Positions 16,196 to 25,740 of a stretch of DNA of 64,000 nt are shown one piece after another. Below the pieces are notes generated by a model, which made no database searches, was not told where the DNA came from, and saw only the letters and a list, made by a program, of their open reading frames with translations. This stretch comes from Oscillibacter sp. UBA6647 (GTDB taxonomy: Bacteria > Bacillota > Clostridia > Oscillospirales > Oscillospiraceae). A program made the translations under genes and the position numbers. Position 1 is the first letter of the stretch, and each line of letters begins with the position of its first letter. The DNA lies in the NCBI GenBank assembly GCA_002455655.1, contig DKLF01000097.1, positions 1 to 64,000 on the forward strand, in the 5' to 3' direction.

Positions 16196-17898
16196 ATGGG
16201 ACGGAGTCCGCCCAGCAGCCCCCCAACTCTTCCGATGCGGTGACGTTTGTCCTGCGAAAAAATGCATTTATCGACCAGCTTCTTCAAAACACCCCCGCTA
16301 TTCACACCACGCAGCTTCTGGCCGGAAGATATCTGGTCTGCTACACGGACACGGTGACCTTTAACAACCTGATCAGCCAGTTCGGCTCCAGCTTCATCAG
16401 CTACATCTCCTTGGTGCTGGGCCTTCTCGACAGCGCAAACCTGTCGGCCGCGGGCATCATTCAGGTCCAGCAGCAGCCTTATCTTGATCTGCGGGGGCAG
16501 GGCGTGCTGATGGGCTTTGTGGACACCGGCATCGATTATACGCAAAGCGCGTTTCGCTATCCCGACGGCACCAGCAAAATTCAGTATCTCTATGACCAGA
16601 CGGTGGACGGACCATTTCCCGAAGGATTTTTTATTGGTACCGAATATACCAATACGCAGATTAACGAGGCCCTGCGCAACCCAGATCCCTATGAGCTGGT
16701 CCCTCAAAAGGACGAGAGCGGCCACGGCACTTTTTTAGCGTCCGTGGCGGCGGGGACCGCGTCCGGGGACTTTATTGGGGCCGCGCCGGAATCGGAGCTG
16801 ATTGTGGTAAAGCTGCGCAAGGCAAGTCCCTTTTACCTTAATTGGTTTGCCGTTCCGTCGTGGCAGCAATACGCCTATGAGTCTACCGACATTATGATCG
16901 GCGTGGAGTACATTGTAAAAAAAGCCCGAGAGCTGGACCGTCCAGTGGTTATCTGCATCGGCCTTGGCACCACCTTCGGCGCGCACGACGGCTTTTCTAT
17001 TTTTGAGGAATACCTCAGCAACATCGCAAACCTTCGTGGCGTTTGCGTGTGCACCGCCGCCGGAAATGAAAGTCAGGCCCGCCACCATATGCAGGGTACA
17101 ATTGTCGAAAAGGGCTCCACCCGAAACATTGATTTAAAAGTGGGCGAAGACGCGGGCAACGTCATCCTCGGTATCTGGAACACCATTGCGGACAAAATTT
17201 CTCTATCTGTCCGCTCCCCCACGGGGGAGTTGGTGGGACGAATTCCCTCCCGGCCCGGGGCCTTCAGCCGCTCCAATCTGATTTTGGAGAAATCCGCAGT
17301 TCAGGTGGAGTATTACTTTCCCTACGAGAGTACAGGAAGCCAGCTCTCCTCCGTAAACATTTATAACGCCACGCCGGGTATCTGGACAATCACGCTTTAC
17401 GGAGACATTATTCTTGACGGTACGTTTCACGCCTGGCTGCCCCTTACCGGTTTCGTCTCTCCTACGGTGGAGCTTTTGTCCGCCACGCCTTATTATACCG
17501 TCACCTGCCCGTCCACCATGTTTGGCTCCATTAGCTGCGGCGCGTACAACAGCACCACCGGCAGCCTTTATCCCGACTCCTCCTGGGGGCCCACCCGGCT
17601 GGATCGGATGGCGCCGGACCTCGTGGCCCCGGGGGTAAACGTGGGGGGGATTTTTCCCACGGGCCCCGGCACCATGAGCGGAACCAGCGTGGCCTCGGCC
17701 ATTACGGCGGGGGCCTGTGCGCTGATGATGCAATGGGGCATTGTGGAGCGAAACGACCTTTCTTTTAGCACCTATCAGATTCGGGCCTATTTAATCCGCG
17801 GCTGCAACCGCAGCCCCACCATGACCTATCCCAACACCCAGTGGGGATATGGTTCCCTGAACCTGATTCAGACCTTTAACCTTATGCGGGAGCTGTGA
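16192..17898 (+). CDS. Csp-like subtilase, copy 2
   Basis: A 568-residue S8 peptidase of the same Csp-like architecture: prodomain 1-95, catalytic Asp111 (GFVDTGIDYTQ), His178 (GHGTFLASVAAG) and Ser499 (GTSVASA), with the beta-rich insertion between His and Ser. The N terminus has the pattern SSDAVTFVLRKNAFIDQLL then TTQLLAGRYLVCYTD, shared with copies 3 and 4. The ATG at 16192 sits in the ATGA overlap with copy 1; starts further upstream would lie inside copy 1. The triad is complete, so it should be an active protease, unlike the CspA and CspC pseudoproteases of Clostridioides difficile. No signal peptide. Confidence 0.87.
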   Translation: MNGTESAQQPPNSSDAVTFVLRKNAFIDQLLQNTPAIHTTQLLAGRYLVCYTDTVTFNNLISQFGSSFISYISLVLGLLDSANLSAAGIIQVQQQPYLDLRGQGVLMGFVDTGIDYTQSAFRYPDGTSKIQYLYDQTVDGPFPEGFFIGTEYTNTQINEALRNPDPYELVPQKDESGHGTFLASVAAGTASGDFIGAAPESELIVVKLRKASPFYLNWFAVPSWQQYAYESTDIMIGVEYIVKKARELDRPVVICIGLGTTFGAHDGFSIFEEYLSNIANLRGVCVCTAAGNESQARHHMQGTIVEKGSTRNIDLKVGEDAGNVILGIWNTIADKISLSVRSPTGELVGRIPSRPGAFSRSNLILEKSAVQVEYYFPYESTGSQLSSVNIYNATPGIWTITLYGDIILDGTFHAWLPLTGFVSPTVELLSATPYYTVTCPSTMFGSISCGAYNSTTGSLYPDSSWGPTRLDRMAPDLVAPGVNVGGIFPTGPGTMSGTSVASAITAGACALMMQWGIVERNDLSFSTYQIRAYLIRGCNRSPTMTYPNTQWGYGSLNLIQTFNLMREL

Positions 17899-17934
17899 AA
17901 CTCCTGTTATCACGCTTTGAAAGGAGGCCGTGCA

Positions 17935-19641
17935 ATGGCGGTCAATCCGTCTATGCAGCAATTTCTTGATTCGCCGGACACGGTGGGCTTTGTAGTGCGG
18001 GGTACCGACGATCTGGACCGCCTGATTGAGGAAAATCCGGATATTATTGCCACCCAAACTTTGGCGGGGCGTTATGTGGTGTGCTATACCACCGTGGAAG
18101 CATATCCCCGGCTGCTGACCACGCTGGGCACCGGCTATATCAGCTCTATCGCGGTAATTCTGGGTCCCTTATGCGGACCGGGCCTGAAGGAGGCAGGAAT
18201 TTGTTCCATTCGGCAGCAGCCCTACATGAGCCTGCACGGAGAGGGTGTGCTGATGGGCTTTGTAGACACCGGTATCGACTATACCCAAAGCGTTTTTCGC
18301 CGGGAAGACGGAAGCAGCAAAATTCATTTTCTTTACGATCAGTCTATTACCAGCATACCGCCCAAGGGTTTTTTTATCGGTACGGAATACACAAACGAGC
18401 AGATTAACCAGGCGCTTCAGTCGGAAAACCCCTATGAAATTGTTCCCTCCCGGGACACGGCGGGACACGGCACGTTTTTGGCCTCCGTGGCGGCCGGACG
18501 GCATCAAGAGGACTTTGCCGGCGTGGCCCCGGAGTCGGAGCTGATCGTGGTAAAGCTGAAAAAGGCCCGGCCATTCGGACTGGAGCTATTTGCCGTGCCG
18601 GAGGAACAGGAAAACGCGTTTTCCTCCATTGCCGTGATGATCGGGGTCGAGTACATCGTGCAAAAGGCCCACGAGCTGAAGCGTCCTGTGGTAATTTGCC
18701 TTGGCATTGGCACCAATTTTGCAAGCCACGACGGCTTCTCCATTTTTGAGGAATATTTGAGCGGAATCGCGGCTTTGGCGGGAGTATGCGTGTGCTCCGC
18801 CGCCGGAAACGAAAGTCAAGCCCGCGGCCACACAAAAGGTATTGTCACGTCCAAGGGCGACTTCCGAAATATTGACGTAAAAGTGGTGCAGCCGGATTCA
18901 AATTTTTTTATTTCCGTCTGGAGCGGTTTTACTGATAAGCTGTCCGTTTCCGTTACCTCCCCCACCGGAGAATACGTGCCAAGAAAGCCACCCAAAGACG
19001 GCTTTGTTCTCACTTCAAACGCGGTGATGGAGCGCTCTCAGGTACGGGTAGCCAGCTATTACCCTTTGGAGGGAAGCGGTGGCCAACTTACCTCTGTCCG
19101 GGTTTTGAACGCCACGCCGGGAGTCTGGACCATTGCCATGCACGGAGACATTATTCTGGACGGGACCTTCAACGCGTGGCTCCCCATCACAGGTTTTGTC
19201 ACTCCCGGCGTTGAGTTTTTAGACGCGGACCCTTACTATACGGTGACCGTCCCCTCTACCGCCACGGGCGTCATCGGCTGCGGAGCCTATAACAGCATGA
19301 ACGGAACCTTGTATCCCAACTCCTCGTGGGGGCCCACCCGACACGAGCAGGTTACTCCGGACCTCACCGCTCCGGGCGTAAATATTGAGGGCTTTTATCC
19401 CACGGGGCGGGGCGTGATGAGCGGAACCAGCGCAGCTGCCGCCATTACCGCCGGGGCCTGCGCGCTACTGATGCAGTGGGGCGTGGTAGAAGGCAACGAA
19501 CCCGCCATGAGCACCTGTCCTATCCGCGCCTATCTCATCCGGGGCTGCGACCGCACCCAGACCCAGTCCTACCCCAACCCCCAGTGGGGCTACGGAACGC
19601 TGAACCTGCTGCAATCCTTTCAGCTTATGCGGGAAATGTAA
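17935..19641 (+). CDS. Csp-like subtilase, copy 3
   Basis: A 568-residue paralogue of copies 2 and 4. The triad is Asp111, His178 (DTAGHGTFLAS) and Ser499 (GTSAAAA); an Asn is present in SAAGNESQA. The N-terminal segment SPDTVGFVVRGTDDLDRLI then ATQTLAGRYVVCYTT is nearly superimposable on copy 4. Start at the ATG at 17935 behind AAAGGAGG; an in-frame TTG 18 bases upstream includes the ribosome site itself and is not credible. It begins 36 bases after copy 2, so the two are surely co-transcribed. Confidence 0.87.
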   Translation: MAVNPSMQQFLDSPDTVGFVVRGTDDLDRLIEENPDIIATQTLAGRYVVCYTTVEAYPRLLTTLGTGYISSIAVILGPLCGPGLKEAGICSIRQQPYMSLHGEGVLMGFVDTGIDYTQSVFRREDGSSKIHFLYDQSITSIPPKGFFIGTEYTNEQINQALQSENPYEIVPSRDTAGHGTFLASVAAGRHQEDFAGVAPESELIVVKLKKARPFGLELFAVPEEQENAFSSIAVMIGVEYIVQKAHELKRPVVICLGIGTNFASHDGFSIFEEYLSGIAALAGVCVCSAAGNESQARGHTKGIVTSKGDFRNIDVKVVQPDSNFFISVWSGFTDKLSVSVTSPTGEYVPRKPPKDGFVLTSNAVMERSQVRVASYYPLEGSGGQLTSVRVLNATPGVWTIAMHGDIILDGTFNAWLPITGFVTPGVEFLDADPYYTVTVPSTATGVIGCGAYNSMNGTLYPNSSWGPTRHEQVTPDLTAPGVNIEGFYPTGRGVMSGTSAAAAITAGACALLMQWGVVEGNEPAMSTCPIRAYLIRGCDRTQTQSYPNPQWGYGTLNLLQSFQLMREM

Positions 19642-19762
19642 GACAGCATCAAACATCGCCGCTGTCACCTTGAATTCACATCACCTTGCAAAATTTCTGA
19701 TGTACCCTGCTATTTAAAATAGCGCGGTATTTTCCCGGCACTCACGATTGGAGGCGTTTTCC

Positions 19763-21469
19763 TTGAACGAGGAAGAACTGAGGGAATTTATCAACTCCCC
19801 CGACACCGTTGACTTTATTGTCCGGGGAAACGACATCCTGGATAGCTTTCTGCGGGAGAATCCCAACGTTGTGGCTACCCAGACTCTGGCCGAGCGGTAT
19901 GTGGTCTGTTATGCCAAGTCCAGCGAATTTTTAGATACTCTGAGCCGGATGGGAAGCAACTATGCCAGCTCCATTCCGGTGGTATTGGGCCTTCTGGGCC
20001 GTCCGGAGGTAGAGGCCGCCGGCATTGGGGGCATCCATCGCCAGCCGTATCTGGGTCTGCGGGGGCGGGGCGTTCTGGTGGGCATTGTGGACACCGGCAT
20101 CGACTATACTCAGCAGGTGTTCCGCTATGAGGACGGCACCAGCAAGATTCAGGCAATTTTTGACCAGTCTACGGTGGGCACGCCCCCCGAGGGGTTTTTC
20201 ATCGGCACGGAATATACCCACGCCCAGATTAACGAGGCTTTGGCCTCGGAAAATCCCTATGAGATTGTTCCCCAGCGGGACACTGACGGACACGGCACTT
20301 TCCTGGCCTCCGTGGCGGCGGGGCGGGAGGTGGGCGACTTTCTCGGCGCCGCGCCGGATGCGGAGCTGGTGGTGGTGAAGTTGAAACGGGCGCGCCCCTT
20401 TTACACGGACCTGTTTGCCGTACCCTCGGATCAGCCAAACGCTTTTGGCTCAACCGCCGTGATGATCGGGGTGGAATACATTCTCAAGAAAGCGCAGGAG
20501 CTGAACCGCCCCGTGGTCATCTGCCTTGGAATCGGAACAAATTCCGGCAGCCACGACGGCTTTTCCATCTTTGAGGAATACCTCAGCGAAATCTCCAATC
20601 TGGTGGGCGTGTGCCTGTGCATTGCGGCGGGAAACGAAAGTCAGGCCCGCCACCACACACAGGGGAAAATTTCTGCCGTGGGCGAATTTCAAAACATCGA
20701 TATCTCCGTGACCAACGAGTCCTCCGTTATTTACACCACCATCTGGAGTGGAGTGGCTGACAGGCTTTCCGTCGCCGTCCGCTCCCCCACCGGAGAACTG
20801 GCCGCCAGAATCCCACCGAAATTAGCAGCCATTACCACCACCAATCTGGTTTTCGAGCAGTCCTCCGTTCAGGTTGGTTATTTTTTTCCCATCGAAGGAA
20901 GCGGCGGACAGCTCACCGTCGTGCGGGTAAACAACGCCATTCCGGGTATCTGGACCATCACCGTATACGGCGATCTGGTGCTGGACGGCGGGTTTAACGC
21001 ATGGCTTCCCCTCACGGGTCTGTCCTCTCCGGGGATCGAATTTCTGGCAGCCAACCCCAACTACACCATCACCGTGCCCGCCACCACCGTGGGAGCCCTG
21101 TGCATCGGCGCCTATAACATAGCAGACGACAGTCTGTATCCAAGCTCTTCCTGGGGGCCTACCCGCATCAATATGATGGCCCCGGACCTATGCGCCCCCG
21201 GCGTCAACGTGGAAGGCATCTACCCCACAGGGCCGGGTACCATGACGGGCACCAGCGTGGCCGCCGCTATCACGGCGGGAGCCTGTGCCCTGATGCTGCA
21301 ATGGGGCGTTGTAAACAAAAACGACGTGTCAATGAGTACCTACCAAATTCGGGCTTACTTAATTCGCGGCTGCCGACGCAGTCCCATCGTTTTTTATCCC
21401 AATACTCAGTGGGGCTATGGCGCGCTGGATTTGGTGCAGACCTTCAACCTCATGCGGGAAACCCGGTAG
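19763..21469 (+). CDS. Csp-like subtilase, copy 4
   Basis: A 568-residue paralogue with Asp110 (GIVDTGIDYTQ), His177 (DTDGHGTFLAS) and Ser498 (GTSVAAA). The best start is the TTG at 19763: GGAGG lies eight bases before it and the resulting MNEEELREFINSPDTVDF aligns with copy 3. A TTG 15 bases earlier overlaps the ribosome site. A 121-base gap after copy 3 contains an AT-rich stretch (19710-19728) but no convincing promoter. The array ends at a hairpin just downstream. Confidence 0.87.
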   Translation: MNEEELREFINSPDTVDFIVRGNDILDSFLRENPNVVATQTLAERYVVCYAKSSEFLDTLSRMGSNYASSIPVVLGLLGRPEVEAAGIGGIHRQPYLGLRGRGVLVGIVDTGIDYTQQVFRYEDGTSKIQAIFDQSTVGTPPEGFFIGTEYTHAQINEALASENPYEIVPQRDTDGHGTFLASVAAGREVGDFLGAAPDAELVVVKLKRARPFYTDLFAVPSDQPNAFGSTAVMIGVEYILKKAQELNRPVVICLGIGTNSGSHDGFSIFEEYLSEISNLVGVCLCIAAGNESQARHHTQGKISAVGEFQNIDISVTNESSVIYTTIWSGVADRLSVAVRSPTGELAARIPPKLAAITTTNLVFEQSSVQVGYFFPIEGSGGQLTVVRVNNAIPGIWTITVYGDLVLDGGFNAWLPLTGLSSPGIEFLAANPNYTITVPATTVGALCIGAYNIADDSLYPSSSWGPTRINMMAPDLCAPGVNVEGIYPTGPGTMTGTSVAAAITAGACALMLQWGVVNKNDVSMSTYQIRAYLIRGCRRSPIVFYPNTQWGYGALDLVQTFNLMRETR

Positions 21470-21500
21470 CCGCCAAAACCGGATTCCAGTGCGCAGCCTT

Positions 21501-21536
21501 GCCCCGGCCCGAAGGCCGGGGCATTTTCCCCCTTGC
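21501..21536 (+). terminator. Hairpin terminator after the subtilase array
   Basis: Perfect arms GCCCCGGCC and GGCCGGGGC around CGAA, followed by ATTTTCCCCC. The following 230 bases up to noc are T-rich and hold no gene and no convincing promoter. Confidence 0.65.
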
Positions 21537-21765
21537 TTTTTAGGGGCTTTGGGGCCAATCTGACAACCACAGTCGTTTTCGCAGCGCTTTTTTGGAGCTT
21601 TTCTTTCGCGGCCCCTCTTTTTTGGGCTGTCTCTGATTTGACCAATTTTGCACATTTCCCCTCCCTTCCACCCTGTCTTGCAACTTTTGTTGGGTTCGAC
21701 CAAAAAAGTGTCCTTTTTCAAAGGCCCGTCTGTAAAATATAGGAAATTAAGAGGGGGGTGCTTTT

Positions 21766-22626
21766 ATGGAACTGGAGCAGAGGGTTTTGATGCTGCCCAT
21801 CGGGTGTGTGTTTCCCAATCCGGCCCAGCCCCGGCAGGTCTTTGACCCGGCGGGACTGGAATCGCTGGCCTCCTCTATCCGGGAAAATGGAATTTTGCAG
21901 CCCTTGACCGTCCGCCGCCAGGGACCGGATCGGTGGGAACTGGTGGCAGGAGAACGGCGGCTCCGGGCAGCGGGGCTTGCGGGGCTTACGGCAGTGCCCT
22001 GTCTTGAGTGGACCGCCAACGACGCCGGAGCGGCGCTGCTGGCACTGGTGGAAAATCTTCAGCGAGAGGATCTGCACTATTTTGAGGAAGCAGAAGCGCT
22101 CTCTGCTTTTGTGCGCAAAACCGGCATTACGCAGGATTTGGCTGCAAAAAAGCTGGGGCTGTCCCCCTCCGCCTTTGCCAACAAGCTGCGGCTGCTGCGC
22201 TTGTCTCCGGAGTGCCGCCGGGTGCTGACGGAAGGCGGCCTGACCGAACGCCATGCCCGGGCCCTTCTGCGGCTGGAGGGCGAGGATATGCGGCTGGAGG
22301 CAGCGAAATACGCGGCTTCCGCGGGGCTGAACGTGGCCCAGACGGAGCGATATGTCACCCGGCGGATTGAGGCAGCGCAGCGCACGCCTTTTCGCGGGCG
22401 CAAGACCTATGTGCTTAAAGACGTGCGCCTGTTTCTCAACAGCGTGGACCACGGGCTTCAGCTGATTCAAAGCGCCGGAATCGACGCCCAAAGCCAGCGG
22501 GAGGAAACGGAGGAGGCCATTATCCTGACCATTCGCATCCCCCGGGAGACGAGGGCCAAAGCACACGGATTGTTACAGGATTGTAATGTCATTTCTCCTA
22601 AAACGTGCTATACTGAGAACCACTAG
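21766..22626 (+). CDS. noc: Noc-like ParB-family DNA-binding protein
   Basis: A 286-residue ParB paralogue. It has the ParB N-terminal domain with AGERRLRAAG (GERR at 62-65, the CTP-binding box in characterised ParB proteins), ENLQREDLHYFEEAEAL, and the helix-turn-helix LGLSPSAFANKLRLLRLS followed by LTERHARALLRL. The SAFANKLRLL form resembles Bacillus Noc (TIANKLRLL) more than Spo0J, and a separate canonical ParB lies beside parA at 37436. Noc spreads from its own DNA sites, binds the membrane and blocks septum formation over the nucleoid. Whether this copy has the Noc membrane helix is unclear: the N terminus MELEQRVLMLPI is short. Confidence 0.72.
   Translation: MELEQRVLMLPIGCVFPNPAQPRQVFDPAGLESLASSIRENGILQPLTVRRQGPDRWELVAGERRLRAAGLAGLTAVPCLEWTANDAGAALLALVENLQREDLHYFEEAEALSAFVRKTGITQDLAAKKLGLSPSAFANKLRLLRLSPECRRVLTEGGLTERHARALLRLEGEDMRLEAAKYAASAGLNVAQTERYVTRRIEAAQRTPFRGRKTYVLKDVRLFLNSVDHGLQLIQSAGIDAQSQREETEEAIILTIRIPRETRAKAHGLLQDCNVISPKTCYTENH
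22606..22614 (+). promoter_or_regulatory. Extended -10 promoter for the VanW gene
   Basis: TGCTATACT, a TGN-extended -10 element, lies inside the 3' end of noc, 52 bases before the VanW start codon. No good -35 hexamer is present, which extended -10 promoters can tolerate. Confidence 0.45.
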
Positions 22627-22666
22627 GCCTTTTTTGTTTCAATTTAGAAAGTACGGGGAGGAGTCC

Positions 22667-24478
22667 ATGGATACTGTAATGGTGCAGGAAGCGCAGAAAA
22701 AACAATTGAAGCTGCCTTTCGCCATTGCCTTTGTGCTGCTGAGCGCTCTGGCGGCGGGATATGTCGGTCTTTGCGCCTATGCCGCCAACAACGACCAGCT
22801 TTGGAAAAACACCCGGATTCTGGGGCAGGATCTTGGCGGACTGACGGTGGCACAGGCCGCGCAAAAACTGGAGCGGACCTTCCCTGCTATGAAAATTGGC
22901 ATTTATCTCTATGACGACGCGGCGTCTCAGGTTCCGGAGCGCGCTCCGGTGCCGGACGCCTATGTGGCTTTGTCGGATTTGGGAGCGGAGATTTCCGCTT
23001 CCACTGTGGCTCGCAGCGCCCATCAGGGAAATCTGCGGGGCAATTTTCTAACGCTGGGCTGGCGGTATCTTACCAACGCGGGTACATTTTCCGACACAGC
23101 GGACCTGATCTCTCTGGACAAAGAAAAGACACAGGCAGCCGCCGAGGCAGCCGCGCAGCTTCTTTCCTTCCCCAGCCAAGACACCACTTACGAACTGGGT
23201 GACGCCTCTATTTTGGTGCACATGGCCGAGGACGGCCGCACTGTGACCCCCCAGACACTTACCCAGAGCATTGAGGCCGGCGCGTGGGATTTGAACCTTG
23301 CACTGGACGTTCCCTATCTTGCCGAGCCTGCCGGGACAGTTTCCGCGCAGGAGATTTACGACCAGACCTCCGGCGACGTGAAAAACGCAGGATATGACGC
23401 CGCCACCGGCACAATTACGCCCGAGCAAGTGGGCGCTGACTTTGACGTGGCGCTGGCCCAGTCCGCGATGAACGCCGCTAAGCCCGGCAGCACTGTGGAA
23501 ATTCCCGCCGATATTCAGCTTCCCGCCGTCACGGCGGAGGAGCTTGCCCCTGTTTTATTCCGGGATATGCTTGGCTCCTACACCACCCACGTGGGCGGCA
23601 CCGCCGCCCGCATTGGCAATGTAAAGCTGGCCTCCGACGCCGTCAACGGAACGGTTTTGAACAGCGGCGATATTTTTGACTATAACGAGGTGGTGGGCCA
23701 GCGGACCGCTGCACGGGGCTATCTGCCCGCCCCCGCCTATGTGCAGGGGGAGACGGTGGACGAAATTGGCGGCGGCGTGTGCCAGCCGTCCTCCACGCTG
23801 TATCTGGCGACGCTGAAGTCGAACCTTGAAATTGTGGAGCGGTATGCCCACCGCTATGTGCCCGCATACATTCCCAAGGGGATGGACGCCACCGTTAGCT
23901 GGGGCGGACCAAACTACCGCTTCCGCAACGACACCAATTATCCCGTTAAGGTCGAGTCGATTTATTCCAAGGGTTATCTCACCATGTCGCTATACGGCAC
24001 CAAGGTGGACGACACCACGGTGAAGATGACTAACAAAACTCTTTCCACCACGCCGTTTACCGTGGTCTACGAGGACGACGCCACCCTTCCCGCCGGGACG
24101 GAATCGGTGAAGGTCACCCCCTACACTGGATATAAAGTGGAAACGTACCGCAATCTTTACGACGGCGAAGGGAATCTGATTTCCAGCACCTTTGAAGCCA
24201 ACAGCGACTATAAGGTGCGCAACAAGATTATCTTAAAAGGCCCGGCTCCCGTGGTCAGTCCGCTTCCGGGCGAGCTGCCCGGTCAGGTCATCCCCCCGGA
24301 AACACCGACCTCCGGAGAAACCGGAACGGGAAACGACGGCACGGTGACCCCCACGGATGGAACGCCCGGCACCGTCACGCCCCCCGTCGAAGAAATGCCC
24401 ATTCCCGGAGAAACCGGAACGGGGAACGACACGGGCTCTGGCCCGAATGCAATTATCTCCCCCTTGCCCTCGCTGTAA
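22667..24478 (+). CDS. VanW family surface protein with G5 domain
   Basis: A 603-residue protein anchored by one N-terminal membrane helix (about 18-40). After an extracellular peptidoglycan-binding-like segment (50-290) comes the VanW domain at about 300-440 (NSGDIFDYNEVVGQRTAARGY, then GGGVCQPSSTLY), a G5-like domain at about 455-525, and a Pro/Thr/Gly-rich tail carrying a repeated SGETGTGND / PGETGTGND motif encoded by a near-perfect 24-bp direct repeat. VanW proteins are widespread in clostridia; their exact role in the envelope is not known and they do not by themselves mean vancomycin resistance. The ATG at 22667 follows GGGGAGGAG. A strong terminator follows. Confidence 0.85.
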   Translation: MDTVMVQEAQKKQLKLPFAIAFVLLSALAAGYVGLCAYAANNDQLWKNTRILGQDLGGLTVAQAAQKLERTFPAMKIGIYLYDDAASQVPERAPVPDAYVALSDLGAEISASTVARSAHQGNLRGNFLTLGWRYLTNAGTFSDTADLISLDKEKTQAAAEAAAQLLSFPSQDTTYELGDASILVHMAEDGRTVTPQTLTQSIEAGAWDLNLALDVPYLAEPAGTVSAQEIYDQTSGDVKNAGYDAATGTITPEQVGADFDVALAQSAMNAAKPGSTVEIPADIQLPAVTAEELAPVLFRDMLGSYTTHVGGTAARIGNVKLASDAVNGTVLNSGDIFDYNEVVGQRTAARGYLPAPAYVQGETVDEIGGGVCQPSSTLYLATLKSNLEIVERYAHRYVPAYIPKGMDATVSWGGPNYRFRNDTNYPVKVESIYSKGYLTMSLYGTKVDDTTVKMTNKTLSTTPFTVVYEDDATLPAGTESVKVTPYTGYKVETYRNLYDGEGNLISSTFEANSDYKVRNKIILKGPAPVVSPLPGELPGQVIPPETPTSGETGTGNDGTVTPTDGTPGTVTPPVEEMPIPGETGTGNDTGSGPNAIISPLPSL

Positions 24479-24552
24479 TCGGCGGCAAATCTTGCTGCCA
24501 GCACTTTTTAATGAAAGACTCTGCTCTGCTATACAATAACAGACAGGAAAAA

Positions 24553-24599
24553 GCCCCTGCTTCAATACAGATTGTATTGAAGCAGGGGCCGTTTTTTAT
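24553..24599 (+). terminator. Strong terminator after the VanW gene
   Basis: A perfect 16-bp stem (arms begin GCCCCTGCTTC and end GAAGCAGGGGC) with loop AGATT is followed by CGTTTTTTATT. The next 130 bases, up to the converging helicase-loader gene, hold nothing I can identify. Confidence 0.95.
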
Positions 24600-24732
24600 T
24601 CACCTGAATCGACAGCGGCGACCCTTACAAAACGCCGTTGGGGCCGACGGGAATGAGCCACCCAACAGCTTCAGCACGCAGTACGACAGGTCGCGCGTTC
24701 CCTGTCTTCGGTTTAAGGCCCTTGTTTGGGCC

Positions 24733-25728
24733 TCAGCCCCGCTCCTTTTTCAGACGCCGAATATCCCGTCCAAAAAACGGAAGAATCTGATACTCGCCCT
24801 CAAGTCTCGAGCCAATCTGTGCCCCATACCGTCTGGCAAGCTCCTCCGGGGACAAGTTTGTATTCAGAATCACCGATCGACGTTCCAGCAGCCGGGTGTT
24901 GACAATTTCATACAGAGCACTCTGGACAAATGAGGTGGTCATCTCCGTCCCCAAATCGTCCAGAATCAAGAGGTCGCAGTGCATAATGCGCTCCACATCC
25001 TCTTCTACGCCCTCCCCCTCGTCCCGGCCAAATTTCCGGTCTTCAAACCGGGAAAATACGTGGGACGCAGTGTCGTACACCACAGAAAAGCCCGCGGCGC
25101 TGACTTCCCCCGCGATGGCGGAGGAGAGAAAGGTCTTTCCAAGTCCCGGCTTGCCGTACAGCAGCAGGTTCCCACCGTGCTTTTTAAACGCGTGGGCATA
25201 GTTTGCGCAAACCTCGTATACCGTTTCCATGTTTTCCCGGGGGGAGATGCCGTAGACCGGGTCCGGGGTCTGGTCATACCAATCCATGGAAAAGGTATCA
25301 AAGCTCTGCCCTGCCAAATCCAGAGAGCGGGACAGCTCCGCCTGCTGCTCCTGGGCATAGTATCGCTTCAGGCAGACGCACGCCGCCTCGCCCTTTGTCC
25401 CCGCGTCGCCGCACAAAGGGCAGGCGGGCTTGTACTCAAGATAGTCCGGCGAAAGACCCAACTCCGCCAGAAGCTGCACCCGCTCCTGCTGAAGGCTTAA
25501 GTTGCCGTCCCGCAGCACCGCCACTGCCGGACGGGGATCTGACCCCTTGCGCAGGGCGGAGACAATAATGCGGCTCATGGTAGAGGTCAGCTCCGCGTCG
25601 ATTTCCCGCAGACGGGGCGCGCGGGCATAGGTCTGCTCCTGCCGCCTGCGGAAGGCCTCCTCCCGGCGGCGGCGGTCCGCGTCAAACCGGGCGGATGCCC
25701 GGCGCATGATTTTTCCGTCGTAGGACAT
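24733..25728 (-). CDS. DnaC/DnaI-type replicative helicase loader ATPase
   Basis: A 331-residue AAA+ protein. A charged N-terminal half carries a probable zinc site (CPLCGD near 108, then CVCLKR), as in Bacillus DnaI. The ATPase part has Walker A GKPGLGKT, Walker B LLILDDLGTE and the sensor region VILNTNLSPEEL, and an arginine-finger motif GSRL. It should load the DnaB-type helicase on single-stranded DNA during initiation or restart. It is 12 bases downstream of a DnaD protein in one operon, matching the primosome pairing seen in Firmicutes. Confidence 0.88.
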   Translation of the reverse strand: MSYDGKIMRRASARFDADRRRREEAFRRRQEQTYARAPRLREIDAELTSTMSRIIVSALRKGSDPRPAVAVLRDGNLSLQQERVQLLAELGLSPDYLEYKPACPLCGDAGTKGEAACVCLKRYYAQEQQAELSRSLDLAGQSFDTFSMDWYDQTPDPVYGISPRENMETVYEVCANYAHAFKKHGGNLLLYGKPGLGKTFLSSAIAGEVSAAGFSVVYDTASHVFSRFEDRKFGRDEGEGVEEDVERIMHCDLLILDDLGTEMTTSFVQSALYEIVNTRLLERRSVILNTNLSPEELARRYGAQIGSRLEGEYQILPFFGRDIRRLKKERG

Positions 25729-25740
25729 TCCGCTTCCCCC

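Noticed and set aside
21690..21712. GGGTTCGACC resembling a tRNA T-loop upstream of noc
   Set aside because: No acceptor, D or anticodon stems can be built around it.
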